This document shows, in pieces, positions 18,221-26,523 of a stretch of 64,000 nucleotides of DNA (positions are counted from its first letter, which is position 1; each line of letters opens with the position of its first letter). Location: positions 496,001 through 560,000 of the forward strand of contig NZ_NKFL01000004.1 in the NCBI RefSeq assembly GCF_002223055.1, in the 5' to 3' direction. This stretch comes from Burkholderia sp. HI2500 (lineage in GTDB: Bacteria; Pseudomonadota; Gammaproteobacteria; Burkholderiales; Burkholderiaceae). The notes under the pieces were generated by a model. That model was not told the DNA's origin, did not search any database, and worked only from the letters and a program-made list of their open reading frames with translations. Both the position numbers and the translations under genes were made by a program.

Positions 18221-19144
18221 ATGATCTACAGCATGACGGGCTACGCGAGCGCGACGCGCGAACTCGCGACGGCCACCGGCAACGGCGGCACCAGCGTGTC
18301 GGTCGAACTGCGCACCGTGAACTCGCGCTTCCTCGACCTGAATTTCCGGATGCCGGACGACGTGCGCGCGTGCGAACCCGCGCTGCGCGAAATGCTGATG
18401 AACAAGCTGTCGCGCGGCAAGGTCGATATCCGCATCAACCTGCAGCGCGGCGAGCAGAGCATCGGCGCGGGCGCGCTGAACCAGTCTGCGCTCGGCCAGC
18501 TCGCCGAGCTCGAGCGCTCGGTGCTCGACTCGTTCCCGGGCGTCGGCCGCCTGCGCGCGGGCGAGATCCTGCGCTGGCCCGGCGTGATCGCCGAGAGCGG
18601 CGTGTCGGCTGACGCGATCCGCGAGGCGGTGCTCGCGTGCGGCAAGGAAGCGATCGGCGAGCTCGTCGTCGTGCGTTCGCGCGAAGGCGCGCAACTGGCG
18701 ACGATGCTGCTGTCGAACGTCACCGAGATGGAAGCGATCGTCGCGCGCATCACGCCGCTCGTGCCGGAGCTGATCGCGAAGCACCAGCAGAAGATCGTCG
18801 AACGGCTGCAGGAGGCGCTCGGCATCGCGGCGCCCGAAGGCAGCTCGACGATCGTCACGCGCGAGGAAGCCGCGGAGCGCATTCGTCAGGAAGTGACGAT
18901 GTACGGGATCCGGATCGACATCGCGGAAGAGCTGTCGCGGCTCACCGCGCACCTGAACGAAACGCGCCATGTGATCGAGAAGGGCGGCCGCGTCGGCAAG
19001 CGTCTCGACTTCATGATGCAGGAACTGAATCGCGAAGCGAACACGCTCGGCTCGAAGGCGGCGGCGAAGGAACTCGCCGACGCATCGATGGCGCTCAAGC
19101 TGCTGATCGAGCAGATGCGCGAGCAAGTGCAAAACCTGGAGTAA
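18221..19144 (+). CDS. yicC: YicC/YloC family endoribonuclease
   Basis: 307 residues. The N terminus MIYSMTGYA and C-terminal GGRVGKRLDFMMQELNREAN with NTLGSKA are the hallmarks of the YicC-like and DUF1732 domains. E. coli YicC is reported as an endoribonuclease acting on small RNA; metal-binding residues lie in the C-terminal domain. It is 6 bp from gmk and so co-transcribed with it. The ATG at 18221 was chosen by family alignment. Confidence 0.94.
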   Translation: MIYSMTGYASATRELATATGNGGTSVSVELRTVNSRFLDLNFRMPDDVRACEPALREMLMNKLSRGKVDIRINLQRGEQSIGAGALNQSALGQLAELERSVLDSFPGVGRLRAGEILRWPGVIAESGVSADAIREAVLACGKEAIGELVVVRSREGAQLATMLLSNVTEMEAIVARITPLVPELIAKHQQKIVERLQEALGIAAPEGSSTIVTREEAAERIRQEVTMYGIRIDIAEELSRLTAHLNETRHVIEKGGRVGKRLDFMMQELNREANTLGSKAAAKELADASMALKLLIEQMREQVQNLE

Positions 19145-19834
<690 letters not shown>

Positions 19835-19892
19835 CGCGGGGGACGAGGGACATAAGGTAGAATAAGGACTATATTCAGAAGGAATTACCAAC

Positions 19893-20096
19893 ATGGCTCG
19901 CATTACCGTCGAAGACTGCCTGAAGCAAATCCCGAACCGCTTCGAACTGGCGCTCGCCGCCACCTATCGCGCGCGGCAGCTCGCGCAAGGCCATACGCCG
20001 AAGATCGAAAGCCGCGACAAGCCGACCGTCGTCGCGCTGCGCGAAATCGCTGCCGGCCAGGTCGGCGTCGAGATGCTGAAGAAGGTGCCGGTGTAA
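19893..20096 (+). CDS. rpoZ: RNA polymerase omega subunit
   Basis: 67 residues. [19 protein letters not shown] is the conserved N terminus. Helps assemble the beta' subunit and forms part of a (p)ppGpp binding site. AGAAGG about 10 nt upstream of the ATG. A TAGAAT at about 19857 may be a -10 element for a promoter within the operon. Confidence 0.98.
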
Positions 20097-20159
20097 CGCG
20101 CATCCGGCCCGTTCCAGCCATGTAATCCACGCGCGCAACGACTCGACCTGGAGGCGAAT

Positions 20160-22526
20160 ATGAGCACCACCCCATCGTCCGCCTCCGCGGATTCGACCAC
20201 CGAAGCCACGGCCCAGTCGCCTGCGCGCCAGTACATCGACGCGGTCCTCGAACAGTCCTTCCGGCATCTGTTCGGGCCGACCGCCACACCGGAGCAGCCT
20301 CGCAAGCACGGCGTCGTTTCGATCGCGAAACTGACGGGCGTGCTTGCCGAGTATCTTCCTCCGGAAGAAATCAAAGAGGTCAAGGCGGCGTTCCACTTCA
20401 GTGACGAAGCCCACCTCGGTCAATATCGCCAGAGCGGCGAACCCTACATCACCCATCCCGTCGCCGTCGCGGAAATCTGCGCCGGCTGGAAGCTCGACGC
20501 GCAAGCCGTCATGGCCGCGCTGCTGCATGACGTGATGGAAGACCAGGGCGTGACCAAGAGCGAGCTGGCCGAGCGGTTCGGCCCGAAGGTCGCCGAACTG
20601 GTCGATGGCCTGTCGAAGCTCGACAAGATGGAATTCCGCAGCCGCGAGGAAGCGCAGGCGGAAAACTTCCGCAAGATGCTGCTCGCGATGGCACGCGACG
20701 TGCGCGTGATTCTCGTCAAGCTCGCCGACCGCCTGCACAACATGCGCACGCTCGGCGCGGTGCCGATGGAAAAGCGCCGCCGCGTCGCGCGGGAAACGCT
20801 CGACATCTACGCGCCGATCGCGCACCGCCTCGGGTTGAACAACACGTATCGCGAGCTGCAGGACATGAGCTTCGCGAATTTCAACCCGCATCGCTACGCG
20901 ACGCTCGAGAAGGCCGTGAAGGCCGCGCGCGGCAACCGCCGCGAAGTGATCAGCAAGATCCTCGAAGCCGCGCAGCGCGCGATGGCCGATGCGAAGATCG
21001 ACGCCGAGATCACCGGCCGCGAAAAGACCATCTACAGCGTGTACCGCAAGATGCGCGACAAGCAGCTGTCGTTCTCGCAGGTGCTCGACGTGTACGGCTT
21101 TCGCGTCGTCGTCGACAGCCCGCTCGACTGCTACACGTGCATCGGCGCGCTGCACGCGCTGTACAAGCCCGTGCCCGGCAAGTTCAAGGACTACATCGCG
21201 ATCCCGAAGATCAACGGCTATCAGTCGCTGCACACCACGCTGGTCGGCCCGTTCGGCGCGCCAATCGAGTTCCAGGTGCGCACGCGCAAGATGCACGAGA
21301 TCGCCGAGGCGGGGGTCGCCGCGCACTGGCTGTACAAGAACGGCAGCGCGGATCTCAGCGACGTGCAGAAGCGCGCGCACCAGTGGCTGAAGTCGCTGCT
21401 CGACATCCAGAGCGAAGCCGGCGATTCGAGCGAATTCCTCGAGCACGTGAAGATCGACCTGTTCCCGGATGCGGTCTACGTGTTCACGCCGAAGTCGAAG
21501 ATCATGGCGCTGCCGCGCGGCGCGACGGCACTCGATTTCGCGTATTCGATCCACAGCGATCTCGGCAACCAGTGCGTGGCCGTGAAGATCAACAACGAGC
21601 TGCTGCCGCTGCGCACCGAGCTGAAGAGCGGCGACATCGTCGAGGTGATCACGGCGCCGTATTCGAAGCCGAACCCTGCGTGGCTCGGTTTCGTGCGTAC
21701 CGGCAAGGCGCGCTCGGCGATCCGGCACTACCTGAAGACGATGCGCCTGAACGAATCGGTGCAGCTGGGCGAGCGGCTGGTCGACCAGAGCCTGAAGGGC
21801 TATGGTCTCGCGCTGGCCGATGTCGAGCCGGAAGTGTGGGAGAAGCTCGTGCAGTGGACGGGCAACAAGAGCCGTCAGGAAATCTTCGCGGACATCGGCC
21901 TCGGCCGCCGCGTGGCCGCGGTGATGGCCAAGCGCATCGAGGTGCTGATGAGCGGCCGCGATGCGGACGACGATCTGCCGAAGTCCGAGCGGCATCCCGC
22001 GCACCACGCGCCGCCGGTCGTGATCACCGGCACCGAAGGGATGTCCGTGCAGTTGTCCGCATGCTGCCGGCCGATTCCGGGCGACGCGATCATGGGTTAC
22101 ATCGGCATCGGCCTGGGGATGGCGATTCATACGACCGATTGCCGCGTGGCGCAGCGTATCCATCGCCGCGATCCGGGCCGCTGGATCGACGTCGAATGGG
22201 CGCCGCAGCCGGGCCGCCTGTTCGATGTCGCGGTGAAGGCGCTCGTGAAGAACACGAAGGGCATCTTTGCGCGCGTGGCGGCGGACATCACGTCGGCCGA
22301 CGCGAACATCGTGCATATCGCGATGGACGAGGATCTGACGCACGAATCGACGGTGCTGCGCTTCGTGATCCAGGTCAGCGACCGCGTGCATCTCGCGAAC
22401 GTGATGCGACGCGTGCGAACCAATCCGGACGTGATGCGGATCATGCGCGAGCGTTCGACCGACGACGGTGCGCATGCGCGCCACGACGGCGGCATGCGCA
22501 TCGAGCGCGAGCGTCAGGATTACTGA
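20160..22526 (+). CDS. spoT: Bifunctional (p)ppGpp synthetase/hydrolase (SpoT)
   Basis: 788 residues. Domain order: HD hydrolase (metal site HDVMED near residue 120; hydrolase appears intact), RelA/SpoT nucleotidyltransferase (YGFRVVVDS, FKDYIAIPKINGYQSLHTTL), TGS (FPDAVYVFTPKSKIMALPRG), zinc-finger/helical region (SACCRPIPGDAIMGY) and C-terminal ACT domain. It makes and breaks the stringent alarmone in response to fatty-acid, phosphate or carbon stress. The intact HD site separates it from monofunctional RelA. 63 bp after rpoZ, in the same operon, and followed by a terminator. Confidence 0.96.
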   Translation: MSTTPSSASADSTTEATAQSPARQYIDAVLEQSFRHLFGPTATPEQPRKHGVVSIAKLTGVLAEYLPPEEIKEVKAAFHFSDEAHLGQYRQSGEPYITHPVAVAEICAGWKLDAQAVMAALLHDVMEDQGVTKSELAERFGPKVAELVDGLSKLDKMEFRSREEAQAENFRKMLLAMARDVRVILVKLADRLHNMRTLGAVPMEKRRRVARETLDIYAPIAHRLGLNNTYRELQDMSFANFNPHRYATLEKAVKAARGNRREVISKILEAAQRAMADAKIDAEITGREKTIYSVYRKMRDKQLSFSQVLDVYGFRVVVDSPLDCYTCIGALHALYKPVPGKFKDYIAIPKINGYQSLHTTLVGPFGAPIEFQVRTRKMHEIAEAGVAAHWLYKNGSADLSDVQKRAHQWLKSLLDIQSEAGDSSEFLEHVKIDLFPDAVYVFTPKSKIMALPRGATALDFAYSIHSDLGNQCVAVKINNELLPLRTELKSGDIVEVITAPYSKPNPAWLGFVRTGKARSAIRHYLKTMRLNESVQLGERLVDQSLKGYGLALADVEPEVWEKLVQWTGNKSRQEIFADIGLGRRVAAVMAKRIEVLMSGRDADDDLPKSERHPAHHAPPVVITGTEGMSVQLSACCRPIPGDAIMGYIGIGLGMAIHTTDCRVAQRIHRRDPGRWIDVEWAPQPGRLFDVAVKALVKNTKGIFARVAADITSADANIVHIAMDEDLTHESTVLRFVIQVSDRVHLANVMRRVRTNPDVMRIMRERSTDDGAHARHDGGMRIERERQDY

Positions 22527-22551
22527 CGCGGCCCGTGTGGGCGGGCGATCG

Positions 22552-22578
22552 ACGGCGGCCAATGGCCGCCGTTTTCAT
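22552..22578 (+). terminator. Terminator after spoT
   Basis: A perfect 9-bp stem ACGGCGGCC/GGCCGCCGT with an AAT loop, followed by TTTCATTT. It closes the yicC-gmk-rpoZ-spoT transcript. Confidence 0.85.
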
Positions 22579-22682
22579 TTGTGCTGGCGGAGGCGTGAAC
22601 GTGCGGTGTGGTCGACGTTCTTCCGAAAAAAAGCGCCACGCAACCGGACGTTGCTATGTCATGAGTAGGGAAGGGAAGGCGG

Positions 22683-22716
22683 AAAAGAAAAAGGGCTTTC
22701 CCGGAGGAAAGCCCTT
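22683..22716 (-). terminator. Terminator of the tRNA-Arg cluster
   Basis: On the minus strand, AAGGGCTTTCC and GGAAAGCCCTT form a perfect 11-bp stem with a TCCG loop, followed by TTTCTTTTCC. It begins 7 nt after the last tRNA-Arg. Confidence 0.9.
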
Positions 22717-22722
22717 TTAAGG

Positions 22723-22799
22723 TGGCGCGGCTGGCAGGATTCGAACCCACGACCCCTTGGTTCGTAGCCAAGTACTCTATCCAACTGAGCTACAGCCGC
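22723..22799 (-). tRNA. tRNA-Arg, anticodon ACG (copy 3 in transcript order)
   Basis: Minus strand 5' end at 22799. Acceptor GCGGCTG pairs with CAGCCGC, discriminator G, encoded CCA (22725-22723). Anticodon stem CTTGG/CCAAG encloses CTACGAA; anticodon ACG, expected to become ICG and read CGU, CGC and CGA. Identical over all 77 nt to the other two copies. Confidence 0.97.
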
Positions 22800-22825
22800 A
22801 CGCAAAACGGTACTGCTTAACTGTC

Positions 22826-22851
22826 GGAACCTTCTGCGATGGGAAGGTTCC
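22826..22851 (-). repeat. Spacer hairpin between tRNA-Arg copies 2 and 3
   Basis: GGAACCTTC (22826-22834) and GAAGGTTCC (22843-22851) form a perfect 9-bp stem with a 7-nt loop. On the transcribed strand no T tract follows, so it is not an efficient terminator; it may guide tRNA processing. Confidence 0.7.
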
Positions 22852-22859
22852 CAAAAAAG

Positions 22860-22936
22860 TGGCGCGGCTGGCAGGATTCGAACCCACGACCCCTTGGTTC
22901 GTAGCCAAGTACTCTATCCAACTGAGCTACAGCCGC
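22860..22936 (-). tRNA. tRNA-Arg, anticodon ACG (copy 2)
   Basis: Minus strand, identical in sequence to the flanking copies, with encoded CCA (22862-22860). It lies about 60-67 bp from each neighbour. Confidence 0.97.
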
Positions 22937-22972
22937 ACGCAACAACAAGACTTCTACTGCTTTGAACTGAAA

Positions 22973-22994
22973 GGGCCTTCGGTTGGGAAGGCCC
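22973..22994 (-). repeat. Spacer hairpin between tRNA-Arg copies 1 and 2
   Basis: GGGCCTTC (22973-22980) and GAAGGCCC (22987-22994) form a perfect 8-bp stem with a 6-nt loop, followed on the minus strand by only TTT. Same position relative to the upstream tRNA as the other spacer hairpin and the final terminator, but with a different stem sequence. Confidence 0.7.
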
Positions 22995-23003
22995 TCGAAA
23001 AAG

Positions 23004-23080
23004 TGGCGCGGCTGGCAGGATTCGAACCCACGACCCCTTGGTTCGTAGCCAAGTACTCTATCCAACTGAGCTACAGCCGC
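23004..23080 (-). tRNA. tRNA-Arg, anticodon ACG (copy 1, promoter-proximal)
   Basis: Minus strand 5' end at 23080, encoded CCA (23006-23004). Same 77-nt sequence as the other copies. First in the transcript. Confidence 0.97.
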
Positions 23081-23093
23081 ACGCAGAAGCGGA

Positions 23094-23099
23094 AGTATA
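23094..23099 (-). promoter_or_regulatory. -10 element of the tRNA-Arg cluster
   Basis: TATACT on the minus strand, 14 nt before the first tRNA. No convincing -35 at 16-18 bp, so only the -10 is claimed. Confidence 0.5.
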
Positions 23100-23209
23100 G
23101 CAGGGTTGTATAAAAAGGGAAGCCTTATTCGCAAATTAGGTGCCATGACCTTGCCGGGGCGCCCTTCGTGTACCCTTGGAGCATCAGTCATCCATGTTGA
23201 ATCTGCATC

Positions 23210-23773
23210 ATGAACAAGGCGTTTGTCAAAGAGTCGGACGGCGGCGACGACGATCTGGACCAGGCCCAGCCCGCGATTCCGGCGGGCGCGAAGAACTACA
23301 TCACGCCCGCCGGCCACAAGCGGCTGAGGGACGAACTGCTGAACCTGATCGACGTCGAGCGTCCCGAGGTCGTGCGGCTCGTGTCCTGGGCCGCGTCGAA
23401 TGGCGACCGGTCGGAGAATGGCGACTACATCTACGGCAAGCGGCGGCTTCGCGAGATCGATCGCCGCATCCGCTTCCTGACGAAGCGGCTCGATCTGGCC
23501 GAAGTCGTCGATGCGAGCCGGCAGGAGAATGTCGATCAGGTGTTTTTCGGTGCAACGGTCGATTACGAGACACCGGACGGCGAGGATCACACGATCACGA
23601 TCGTCGGGATCGACGAGGTCGATCTCGATCGCGGCTGCGTCAGCTGGATTTCGCCGGTCGCGCGCGCACTGATCAAGGCGAAGATCGGCGATACCGTCAT
23701 GCTGATGACGCCGGCCGGCCCGCAGCCGATCGACGTGCTCGACGTCCGTTACCCGGCGCCGGGCAACGCCTGA
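23210..23773 (+). CDS. greB: Transcription elongation factor GreB
   Basis: 187 residues. Enters the secondary channel of backtracked RNA polymerase and stimulates transcript cleavage. N-terminal antiparallel coiled coil with the acidic tip NGDRSENGDYIYGKRRLREI (about residues 63-82) and a C-terminal FKBP-like domain. Basic residues after the tip and the overall length place it with GreB rather than GreA. It has an extra acidic stretch of about 20 residues at the N terminus (SDGGDDDLDQAQ). Stands alone, convergent with the porin. Confidence 0.94.
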   Translation: MNKAFVKESDGGDDDLDQAQPAIPAGAKNYITPAGHKRLRDELLNLIDVERPEVVRLVSWAASNGDRSENGDYIYGKRRLREIDRRIRFLTKRLDLAEVVDASRQENVDQVFFGATVDYETPDGEDHTITIVGIDEVDLDRGCVSWISPVARALIKAKIGDTVMLMTPAGPQPIDVLDVRYPAPGNA

Positions 23774-23797
23774 GCGGCGCACGGCGCAGCCCGGCAA

Positions 23798-23825
23798 AGA
23801 AAAAGCGCCCCCGATGGGGCGCTTC
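23798..23825 (-). terminator. Terminator of the porin gene, possibly bidirectional
   Basis: On the minus strand AGCGCCCC, short loop, GGGGGCGCT, then TTTTCTTT. Lies between convergent greB and the porin; the plus-strand T tract is poor. Confidence 0.85.
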
Positions 23826-23857
23826 GTCATCCGGCGTGCGGCGGAACTGCCGGTCGC

Positions 23858-25009
23858 TCAGAAGCGATGACGCAGGCCTGCCGTGACCGCGATCTGCTTG
23901 TTGGTCGATGAAGCACCACCGAGTCCGTTGACATAGGCGCCGATGCCCAGGCCGTCCGTGCTGACGCGCTGATAAACGCCTTGCACGTACACGTCGGTCC
24001 GCTTGGACAGTGCATAGTCGGTCTGCAGGTTGAACTGGTTCCAGCCCGGATGACGGCCGTCCAGGAAGCCGGCGGTGTACGTGTACGACCCGGCCAGCGA
24101 CAAGGCCGGCGTGAGCGCGTAGCGGGCGTTTACTTCGTAGTTGTTGAAGCGGGCAAACGTGCCGTCGAGACCCAGCCCGTTCGACACGCCCGAGGCACCC
24201 GCGGAGATGCCGAGCGCCCGGTTCACGCGCGATTGCGTGAACACGAAGCCGGCCGTTGCCGGTCCGAATGTGTAGTTCAGGCCGCCGCCGAACACGCGCT
24301 GACGCTTGCCGACGAACGTATTGTCGCCGGCCACCGCGCCGCCGCTGTTGGTGACCGCCGCCGACGTGAGGCCCGAGATGTCATTGTTCAACTGCAGGTA
24401 GCCGGCGCCGATGTTGAAGCCGGCATAGGTGTACGACACGCCCGCGCTGTATGCGCGATTGTTCGAGAACTGGTTGCTGTTCGAGAAACCGTACAACGCG
24501 CCGAACTTCAGACCGCCGTAATTGACGCTCGTGTACTTGACGGCGTTATTGATCCGGAACGAATTGTTCAGGTTGTCGTTGTCGAACGGGTGGGCAAACT
24601 GGGTGCCGCCGAATTGCGTACCGGTCAGCGACAGCGGCCCGATGTAGTCGACAACGCTGTCGTACTGGCGACCGAGGGTGACGGCGCCGAACTGGTCATG
24701 AGACAGGCCGACGAACGCCTGGCGGCCGAATTCGCGGCCATTCTGGCCGAGCGTGCCGTTGGCGATGTTGAAGCCGTTTTCCAACACGAAGATTGCTTTC
24801 AGGCCGCCACCGAGATCTTCCGTGCCGCGCAGGCCCCAGCGGCTGCCGTTGATCTGGCCGCTGCGTTCCGACCATGAGCTGTGGCCACCCTGGTTGTTCG
24901 TATAGGTGATGCCTGCGTCGATCAGGCCATAGAGCGTCACGCTGCTTTGGGCGTGAGCTGCCGTCACGAATACACCCGACAACGCGGTGACGATCAGGGT
25001 TTTTTTCAT
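23858..25009 (-). CDS. Outer membrane porin, Gram-negative general porin family
   Basis: 383 residues. Signal peptide MKKTLIVTALSGVFVTAAHA, then the classic betaproteobacterial start QSSVTLYGLIDAGITYTNNQ. Alternating aromatic/hydrophobic strands throughout predict a 16-strand trimeric porin, ending in the C-terminal phenylalanine (AVTAGLRHRF) required for BAM-dependent insertion. PLSLTGTQFGG and nearby residues correspond to loop 3. Specificity not predictable. Has its own terminator and a 500-bp upstream region. Confidence 0.95.
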   Translation of the reverse strand: MKKTLIVTALSGVFVTAAHAQSSVTLYGLIDAGITYTNNQGGHSSWSERSGQINGSRWGLRGTEDLGGGLKAIFVLENGFNIANGTLGQNGREFGRQAFVGLSHDQFGAVTLGRQYDSVVDYIGPLSLTGTQFGGTQFAHPFDNDNLNNSFRINNAVKYTSVNYGGLKFGALYGFSNSNQFSNNRAYSAGVSYTYAGFNIGAGYLQLNNDISGLTSAAVTNSGGAVAGDNTFVGKRQRVFGGGLNYTFGPATAGFVFTQSRVNRALGISAGASGVSNGLGLDGTFARFNNYEVNARYALTPALSLAGSYTYTAGFLDGRHPGWNQFNLQTDYALSKRTDVYVQGVYQRVSTDGLGIGAYVNGLGGASSTNKQIAVTAGLRHRF

Positions 25010-25395
25010 GGATCTGTCTCCAAACAGGATGATGTCGATCGAACCTGCTGCGGACTGGCATGTTGTGCTTGACGTTGCGGCCGGTCCGGCAGAGCGGCGG
25101 TGCGCTTATCAAAAAGCCATCTGCAGTGTACGGAGTGCGTGGAGTGGGGGAAGAATGCGCTTTAAGCAATAGTATATTTTGGAATCCGCAAAGATCGGCA
25201 ATGTGGCGCAAACGGTTGCCCATCAAGGGTTTGTGGCGGTGCAGCGAAGAAAAATGGCGATCAGGACTACGGAACGGGCGTTGCGCGGTCGCGACAGGCG
25301 GTCAGCAGGAGGCGGGGATGGCCATCGTCCGATTATTGACACATCGGCAATAGAGGTTTGTGTAGAGCATGGCTAATGAAAGGTTGTTCTCTCGC
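25010..25395. other. Upstream region of the porin
   Basis: No gene supported. On the minus strand a TATACT (25171-25176) with TTGCCG 19 bp before it could be the porin promoter, which would give a 160-nt leader. On the plus strand TTGACA (25336-25341) is a possible -35 without a good -10. Confidence 0.4.
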
Positions 25396-25401
25396 TATAC
25401 T
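25396..25401 (+). promoter_or_regulatory. -10 element of the candidate small RNA
   Basis: TATACT (one base from consensus) 7 nt before the predicted RNA start. The -35 region at 17 bp is CTAATG and does not match sigma-70, so an activator or another sigma factor may be needed. Confidence 0.45.
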
Positions 25402-25407
25402 GCGATC

Positions 25408-25493
25408 TCTGCTTTCCGAAGCAGACTTTTTCGTTGACGGAAAAGATCTCCAAACCTTTGTCGGCGCGACTTCCCAGTCGCGCTTTTTTTTTT
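25408..25493 (+). ncRNA. Candidate small regulatory RNA with three hairpins
   Basis: About 86 nt. Hairpin 1: CTGCTT (25409-25414), TCCG loop, AAGCAG (25419-25424). Hairpin 2: CTTTTTCG (25426-25433), TTGA loop, CGGAAAAG (25438-25445), with one G-U pair. An unpaired linker of about 18 nt (25446-25463) contains ATCTCCAAACC. Hairpin 3: GCGCGACT (25464-25471), TCCC loop, AGTCGCGC (25476-25483), followed by ten T residues, a strong intrinsic terminator. No coding frame fits this structure, and it lies between a divergent porin and a convergent 90-residue gene. The layout (5' hairpin, linker, terminator with U tail) is that of Hfq-type small RNAs. No known family recognised. Confidence 0.65.
25464..25493 (+). 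terminator. Strong intrinsic terminator of the small RNA
   Basis: Perfect 8-bp GC-rich stem, 4-nt loop and a 10-nt T tract. No protein gene ends upstream on this strand, which is the main argument that a non-coding transcript exists here. Confidence 0.9.
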
Positions 25494-25511
25494 GCCCCGT
25501 TGATTCGCGCG

Positions 25512-25784
25512 CTATTGCGCGAACGAGCGCCGCTTGCGCTTGGCCGCGGGTGCGGCCTCCTTGGATTCGTTGGGGGGCGGCGTGTATGTCCAGTCTTCCA
25601 TCACATAGTGACGGGCATCGAGGGGCGACGAGAGCAGGTTCTGCCAGTGATCGCCGTGCCAGGTCGTATCGAATTCGGTGTCGCACGGCGCTTCGCGCGA
25701 GGACACTGACTCGGCCAGGGCGCGGGACTTGCGGTGTACGCGTCCGAGCCGGCTCGCGAAGCGCTTGATTCCGTCCAGCCACAT
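25512..25784 (-). CDS. Conserved hypothetical protein, 90 residues
   Basis: A basic, soluble protein with a WLDGIKRFASRLGR amphipathic start, a central TEFDTTWHGDHWQNLLSSPLD segment and a lysine/arginine tail (AAKRKRRSFAQ). GGAGAAGG lies directly upstream of the ATG at 25784. No family recognised. Its leader contains a long inverted repeat (25827-25860). Confidence 0.65.
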   Translation of the reverse strand: MWLDGIKRFASRLGRVHRKSRALAESVSSREAPCDTEFDTTWHGDHWQNLLSSPLDARHYVMEDWTYTPPPNESKEAAPAAKRKRRSFAQ

Positions 25785-25826
25785 GACCTTCTCCTTCCTT
25801 CCGACGTTAAGTGAGCATCGCAATGT

Positions 25827-25860
25827 CCTCGGGTTTCCGCAACCCGGAAAAAACCCGAGG
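25827..25860 (-). repeat. Inverted repeat in the leader of the 90-residue gene
   Basis: CCTCGGGTTT (25827-25836) and AAACCCGAGG (25851-25860) are perfect 10-bp arms. The inner part can also pair as GGGTT with AACCC (25831-25845), giving two mutually exclusive folds. On the minus strand it lies 43 nt before the start codon and contains a TTTTTT run within the structure. The rest of 25861-26031 holds no gene. Confidence 0.6.
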
Positions 25861-26031
25861 AATTTACCGAGCCGATTTGTCCCCGGTAGGATTTTCTCGC
25901 ACAAGATTATTAATGCTCCGATCCCGGTAAGGTTGACAGGTTTTTGATGCGAATCAATTAATCAAAGGCGCCGGTGTACCGATTCCAGTGGTATTAGCTC
26001 TTTTTTGATAAAACGATCGTCAAAAATTTCC

Positions 26032-26061
26032 TTGACGCACCCGGATTGTCCAATTTATAAA
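26032..26061 (+). promoter_or_regulatory. Sigma-70 promoter of the cold-shock gene
   Basis: TTGACG (26032-26037) and TATAAA (26056-26061), spacer 18 bp. Predicted start about 26068, giving a leader of about 110 nt before the ATG, typical of cspA-type genes where the leader senses temperature. A second TTGACA at about 25943 could be an upstream promoter. Confidence 0.7.
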
Positions 26062-26178
26062 GTCAGCACTCCGTCCTCGGGCGGCGTGCTGGTGTGGGTG
26101 CTGGCGCAATGTTTCGGGATTTCGGGAAACGGCTATAAAAATAGCTTTTTTGGATCTAATCGAGTGGGGAACGAAGAC

Positions 26179-26382
26179 ATGGATACCGGTATCGTGAAAT
26201 GGTTTAACGATGCTAAAGGTTTCGGCTTTATTACGTCGGACAATGGCGGTGAAGATTTGTTTGCACACTTTTCCGAAATCAAGATGGACGGCTTCAAGAC
26301 GCTGAAGGAAAACCAGCGTGTTTCGTTCGACGTGAAAGTCGGGCCGAAAGGCAAGCAGGCAGCGAATATCCAGGCGGTCTGA
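26179..26382 (+). CDS. Cold-shock protein, CspA family
   Basis: 67 residues, a single OB-fold cold-shock domain. RNP1 KGFGFI (about 13-18) and RNP2 DLFAHF (about 27-32) bind single-stranded nucleic acid. Acts as an RNA chaperone. Start [11 protein letters not shown] is the family N terminus. AT-rich leader above and a strong terminator below make it a single-gene unit. Confidence 0.96.
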   Translation: MDTGIVKWFNDAKGFGFITSDNGGEDLFAHFSEIKMDGFKTLKENQRVSFDVKVGPKGKQAANIQAV

Positions 26383-26409
26383 CGCGCCACGCATTGCCGA
26401 TCACGTCCG

Positions 26410-26438
26410 GCCCCCGCATTGCGGGGGCTTTTTGTTTT
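26410..26438 (+). terminator. Terminator of the cold-shock gene
   Basis: GCCCCCGC, ATT loop, GCGGGGGC, then TTTTTGTTTT; 28 bp after the stop codon. Confidence 0.95.
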
Positions 26439-26523
26439 GCGGGGGCGGAACATTCCGGTTCGGGCTGGCCGCGAACCCGAATGCCGGTGCATACTCACGG
26501 AAGCATCGTTTCCCAGTCTTTTC

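Noticed and set aside
20160..22526. RelA rather than SpoT
   Set aside because: The HD hydrolase metal motif is intact and the rpoZ-spoT order is conserved.
22723..23080. Three 77-bp direct repeats with regular spacing, as in a CRISPR array
   Set aside because: Each unit folds as a complete tRNA-Arg with encoded CCA; spacers hold hairpins, not unique protospacers.
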